Shown one piece after another: positions 61,801 to 64,000 of a DNA stretch of 64,000 bases. A program made the position numbers and the translations under genes. The stretch covers positions 2,046,001 to 2,110,000 of the forward strand of contig NZ_CAKMMG010000001.1 in NCBI RefSeq assembly GCF_927798115.1, written 5' to 3'. Below the pieces are notes generated by a model. The model did no database searches, was not told the origin of the DNA, and saw only the letters and a program-made list of their open reading frames with translations. Source of the stretch: Paenibacillus auburnensis (GTDB lineage: Bacteria > Bacillota > Bacilli > Paenibacillales > Paenibacillaceae). The first letter of the stretch is position 1. The number at the start of each line of letters is the position of its first letter.

Positions 61801-62373
61801 CTATTGAGACCGGAGCATGGTAATTTGTTTGGCAAGATAAGCTGGGGTATACGGCATGTCCCGGCGCAGCCATTTCACCACCGTCCCAATCAGGGCTGCT
61901 GAGCCGTACCAGATGGCGATGTCCCTTTGAACCATGGACTCGGGACTGCTGCTGATGTTCCCATTCCGCTCCAGCCGCGAAATAATCATTTCATCAATCA
62001 GAGCCACCAGCCGGTCCGTAAAGATTGTACTTTGTCTAAAGGTAAGCGTAACTTTATATAGTCTTGCGTTCGCCTGGATATGCTTTAGCAGGTTCTCGAG
62101 CAGCTGCCACTCCTCTTTTCCCGCCTGCTCCGGATTGCTGTTAACGACTTGCCTAATGTTCTCGACCATTTCATCGGCCATTTTTTCCAGCATATCCGGC
62201 AGATCCCGGTAGTGCAGATAAAAGGTCACACGATTAATACTGGCCCGCTCGGCAATGCGGTTGACCGTGATTTTCTCGATATCCATTTCCTCCAGCAGCT
62301 CAACAACGGCATTCTTCAGCAATTGGCGGGTGCGGAGTACGCGGGGATCTACACGCGCTTCGTTATTTTCCAT
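61801..62373 (-). CDS. TetR/AcrR family repressor
   Basis: The product is 190 residues. The N-terminal helix-turn-helix (about 10-60) has ITVNRIAERASINRVTFYLH, the usual TetR recognition segment. The remainder is a helical ligand-binding domain. It is divergent from the MFS drug pump across a 235-base region and probably represses that gene until a substrate binds. Confidence 0.9.
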   Translation of the reverse strand: MENNEARVDPRVLRTRQLLKNAVVELLEEMDIEKITVNRIAERASINRVTFYLHYRDLPDMLEKMADEMVENIRQVVNSNPEQAGKEEWQLLENLLKHIQANARLYKVTLTFRQSTIFTDRLVALIDEMIISRLERNGNISSSPESMVQRDIAIWYGSAALIGTVVKWLRRDMPYTPAYLAKQITMLRSQ

Positions 62374-62504
62374 CCTAATTTCTCTCCATCCTTTCTCTTC
62401 CTCTTAGCAGACTACATTTTGCACGGAATTGTCGTTTTTCAAAAAGTTAAACTACATATCACCTATGAATGTTTATTAATTTACACTTTTTCAGAAACCG
62501 TTGC

Positions 62505-62532
62505 TTGCTTACATGAAAATTTCATTTATAAT
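62505..62532 (+). promoter_or_regulatory. candidate sigma-A promoter of the MFS pump
   Basis: TTGCTT at 62505-62510 and TATAAT at 62527-62532 are separated by 16 bases. Repeats of ATGTAAA follow near 62545 and 62564 and could be repressor contacts. Confidence 0.5.
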
Positions 62533-62608
62533 TTGTTTTATGCAATGTAAACTATACAACACGATGTAAATTAAGTCCATGATTAACGATTTGAAAGGAT
62601 GGAGTGTA

Positions 62609-64000
62609 GTGAGTAAAGAAATAGAGGCAACAGCCAGTTCCATCAAAAAAGGGCCCATCTTGTTCATCATGATTCTGGGCGCATTTCTTGCGACACTGAA
62701 TCAGACAGTGATGAGCGTTGCCGTACCCGGACTTATGAATGACTTCGGCATCACAGCTGCAACGGCCCAGTGGCTGACGACGGGCTATATGCTGGTCAAC
62801 GGGGTTCTGATTCCGATCACAGCCTTTCTGATGCAGCGGTTTACTACCCGTGAGCTTTTCCAGACGTCCATCTTTGTCTTCCTGGCAGGGACCATAGTCT
62901 CCGCGCTTGCGACGAGCTTCCCTGTTCTGCTGACCGGACGGATGATTCAGGCAGCCGGTGCAGGGATTATCATGCCGCTGCTGACCAATGTAATATTAGC
63001 CCTCTTCCCCCGGGAAAAACGCGGAGCAGCCATGGGGATGGTCGGATTAGCGATCATATTCGCGCCTGCGATCGGACCCACACTGGCCGGATATATCCTG
63101 GAACACTACACCTGGGAAACCATGTTTTACGGTATGATCCCATTGACTCTGATTGTTATTATCTGCGGATTTATGTATTTGCGGAATGTGTCGGAGCGTT
63201 CTTATCCTAAAATTGATATTAGCAGCGTAATAATGTCTACTGTTGGTTTTGGTGCGTTGCTGTATGGCTTCAGCCGTGCGGCCAGCGCAGGCTGGTCAAG
63301 TGCGGAGGTCATATTGTCACTTGCTGCAGGTGTTGTTGCGCTCGGCTTGTTCATCTGGCGGCAGCTGTCTTCCCAAACTCCGCTGCTCGATCTCCGGGCT
63401 TTTAAATACAACATGTTTAGCTTAACTACGCTCATCAGCGTCGCAGTTACAATCGTGATGTATGCGGATATGATGCTGCTGCCGCTGTATCTGCAGAATG
63501 CCCGCGGCTATACAGCCTTGGAGTCAGGGCTGCTGCTGCTTCCCGGAGCGCTTATCATGGGGCTCTTAATGCCCGTTACCGGTAAGCTGTTCGACCGATT
63601 TGGCGCGAAATGGCTGGCGATCGTCGGCCTACTCATTATGATCGTTACAACGCTGGGCTTCGTTAACCTGACAGACTCGACCAGCTTCACTTATCTGGTG
63701 CTGATGTCCACAGGCCGGCGGATCGGGATGGCGCTGCTGCTGATGCCGATTCAGACACTGGGTCTAAACCAGCTGCCGTCGAAGCTGAATGCTCATGGTA
63801 CAGCGATTTCAAATACCGTTAGGCAAGTAGCGGGGGCTGTAGGAACCTCTCTGCTTGTAACTGTAATGACGAGCCGTACGACTACTCACATGAAGGATAT
63901 GCTTACTTCAGGCGGTACTCAAGGGACGAAAGAACATATGATCATGGAAGCCTCCATCCAGGGTATCAATGACGCTTACCTCGTTATCGTGGGAATTGGT
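62609..64000 (+). CDS. DHA2-type MFS multidrug transporter, 3' end missing
   Basis: The first 464 codons are present and the frame is still open at the window end. The start is GTG at 62609, with GGAG and AAAGGA just upstream. About a dozen membrane segments are visible, with the family motifs TLNQTVMSVAVPGL near residue 28, QWLTTGYML near 50 and a GRMIQAAGAGII motif C-like stretch near 111. The layout is that of 14-helix EmrB/LmrB/QacA pumps that export lipophilic drugs with protons. The divergent TetR gene is the expected regulator. Confidence 0.9.
   Translation, partial: MSKEIEATASSIKKGPILFIMILGAFLATLNQTVMSVAVPGLMNDFGITAATAQWLTTGYMLVNGVLIPITAFLMQRFTTRELFQTSIFVFLAGTIVSALATSFPVLLTGRMIQAAGAGIIMPLLTNVILALFPREKRGAAMGMVGLAIIFAPAIGPTLAGYILEHYTWETMFYGMIPLTLIVIICGFMYLRNVSERSYPKIDISSVIMSTVGFGALLYGFSRAASAGWSSAEVILSLAAGVVALGLFIWRQLSSQTPLLDLRAFKYNMFSLTTLISVAVTIVMYADMMLLPLYLQNARGYTALESGLLLLPGALIMGLLMPVTGKLFDRFGAKWLAIVGLLIMIVTTLGFVNLTDSTSFTYLVLMSTGRRIGMALLLMPIQTLGLNQLPSKLNAHGTAISNTVRQVAGAVGTSLLVTVMTSRTTTHMKDMLTSGGTQGTKEHMIMEASIQGINDAYLVIVGIG

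Overview
The window reads as a chromosomal segment of a Firmicute of the Paenibacillus type (inference). The support is moderate GC with ordinary AGGAGG ribosome sites, two YesM/YesN two-component pairs with AraC-type response regulators, several lipoprotein sugar-binding proteins, an exported S-layer-homology protein, and a glucuronoxylan degradation set (GH67, GH52, CE7, uxaC-uxuB-uxuA). I found no rRNA, tRNA, insertion sequence, integrase, phage gene or CRISPR array. Both ends cut through genes.

Layout. 1-3.8 kb: the start of a minus-strand gene facing a yesM-yesN pair. 3.8-4.9 kb: an acetyltransferase and a small exported peptide. 5.0-9.3 kb: a five-gene lantibiotic self-protection type unit (ABC ATPase, two permeases, OmpR regulator, kinase) with no bacteriocin gene in view. 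9.3-20.6 kb: housekeeping and accessory genes (DUF4386, AraC regulators, pnuC-nadR, DinB-like/GNAT pair, amino-acid racemase, SDR, nucleotidyltransferase, histidine phosphatase, chromate transporter) and a dead fragment of an ABC ATPase. 20.7-26.1 kb: an ABC exporter, an SLH protein and a MATE pump with a well-defined repressed promoter. 26.2-35.4 kb: a carbohydrate locus (secreted clan-A glycosidase with two CBMs, two permeases, binding lipoprotein) facing its own yesN-yesM pair. 35.4-39.7 kb: an OmpR-type two-component system facing a MacB-like fused ABC transporter. 40.1-45.5 kb: MazG-like protein and the glucuronate operon with a divergent GntR regulator. 46.1-60.1 kb: GH2 enzyme, orphan binding protein, Nif3-like protein, GH67, GH52, AraC regulator, CE7 esterase and an LCP protein. 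60.2-64 kb: a BASS symporter, a TetR regulator and a truncated MFS drug pump.

How it works together. CE7 deacetylates xylo-oligosaccharides, GH67 removes (methyl)glucuronate, GH52 releases xylose, and UxaC, UxuB and UxuA carry glucuronate to 2-keto-3-deoxygluconate. Transport would be handled by binding-protein systems controlled by YesM/YesN pairs.

Most unusual signal. Four intergenic arrays (14474-14695, 24401-24584, 45631-45908, 61345-61668) are built from units repeating every 51 bp. Each unit carries an 18-24 nt dyad with a conserved A-rich loop on one strand. The arrays differ in stem sequence but share period, architecture and flanks, so they look like one dispersed family of tandem hairpin repeats, 22 units in all. 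I do not recognise this family.
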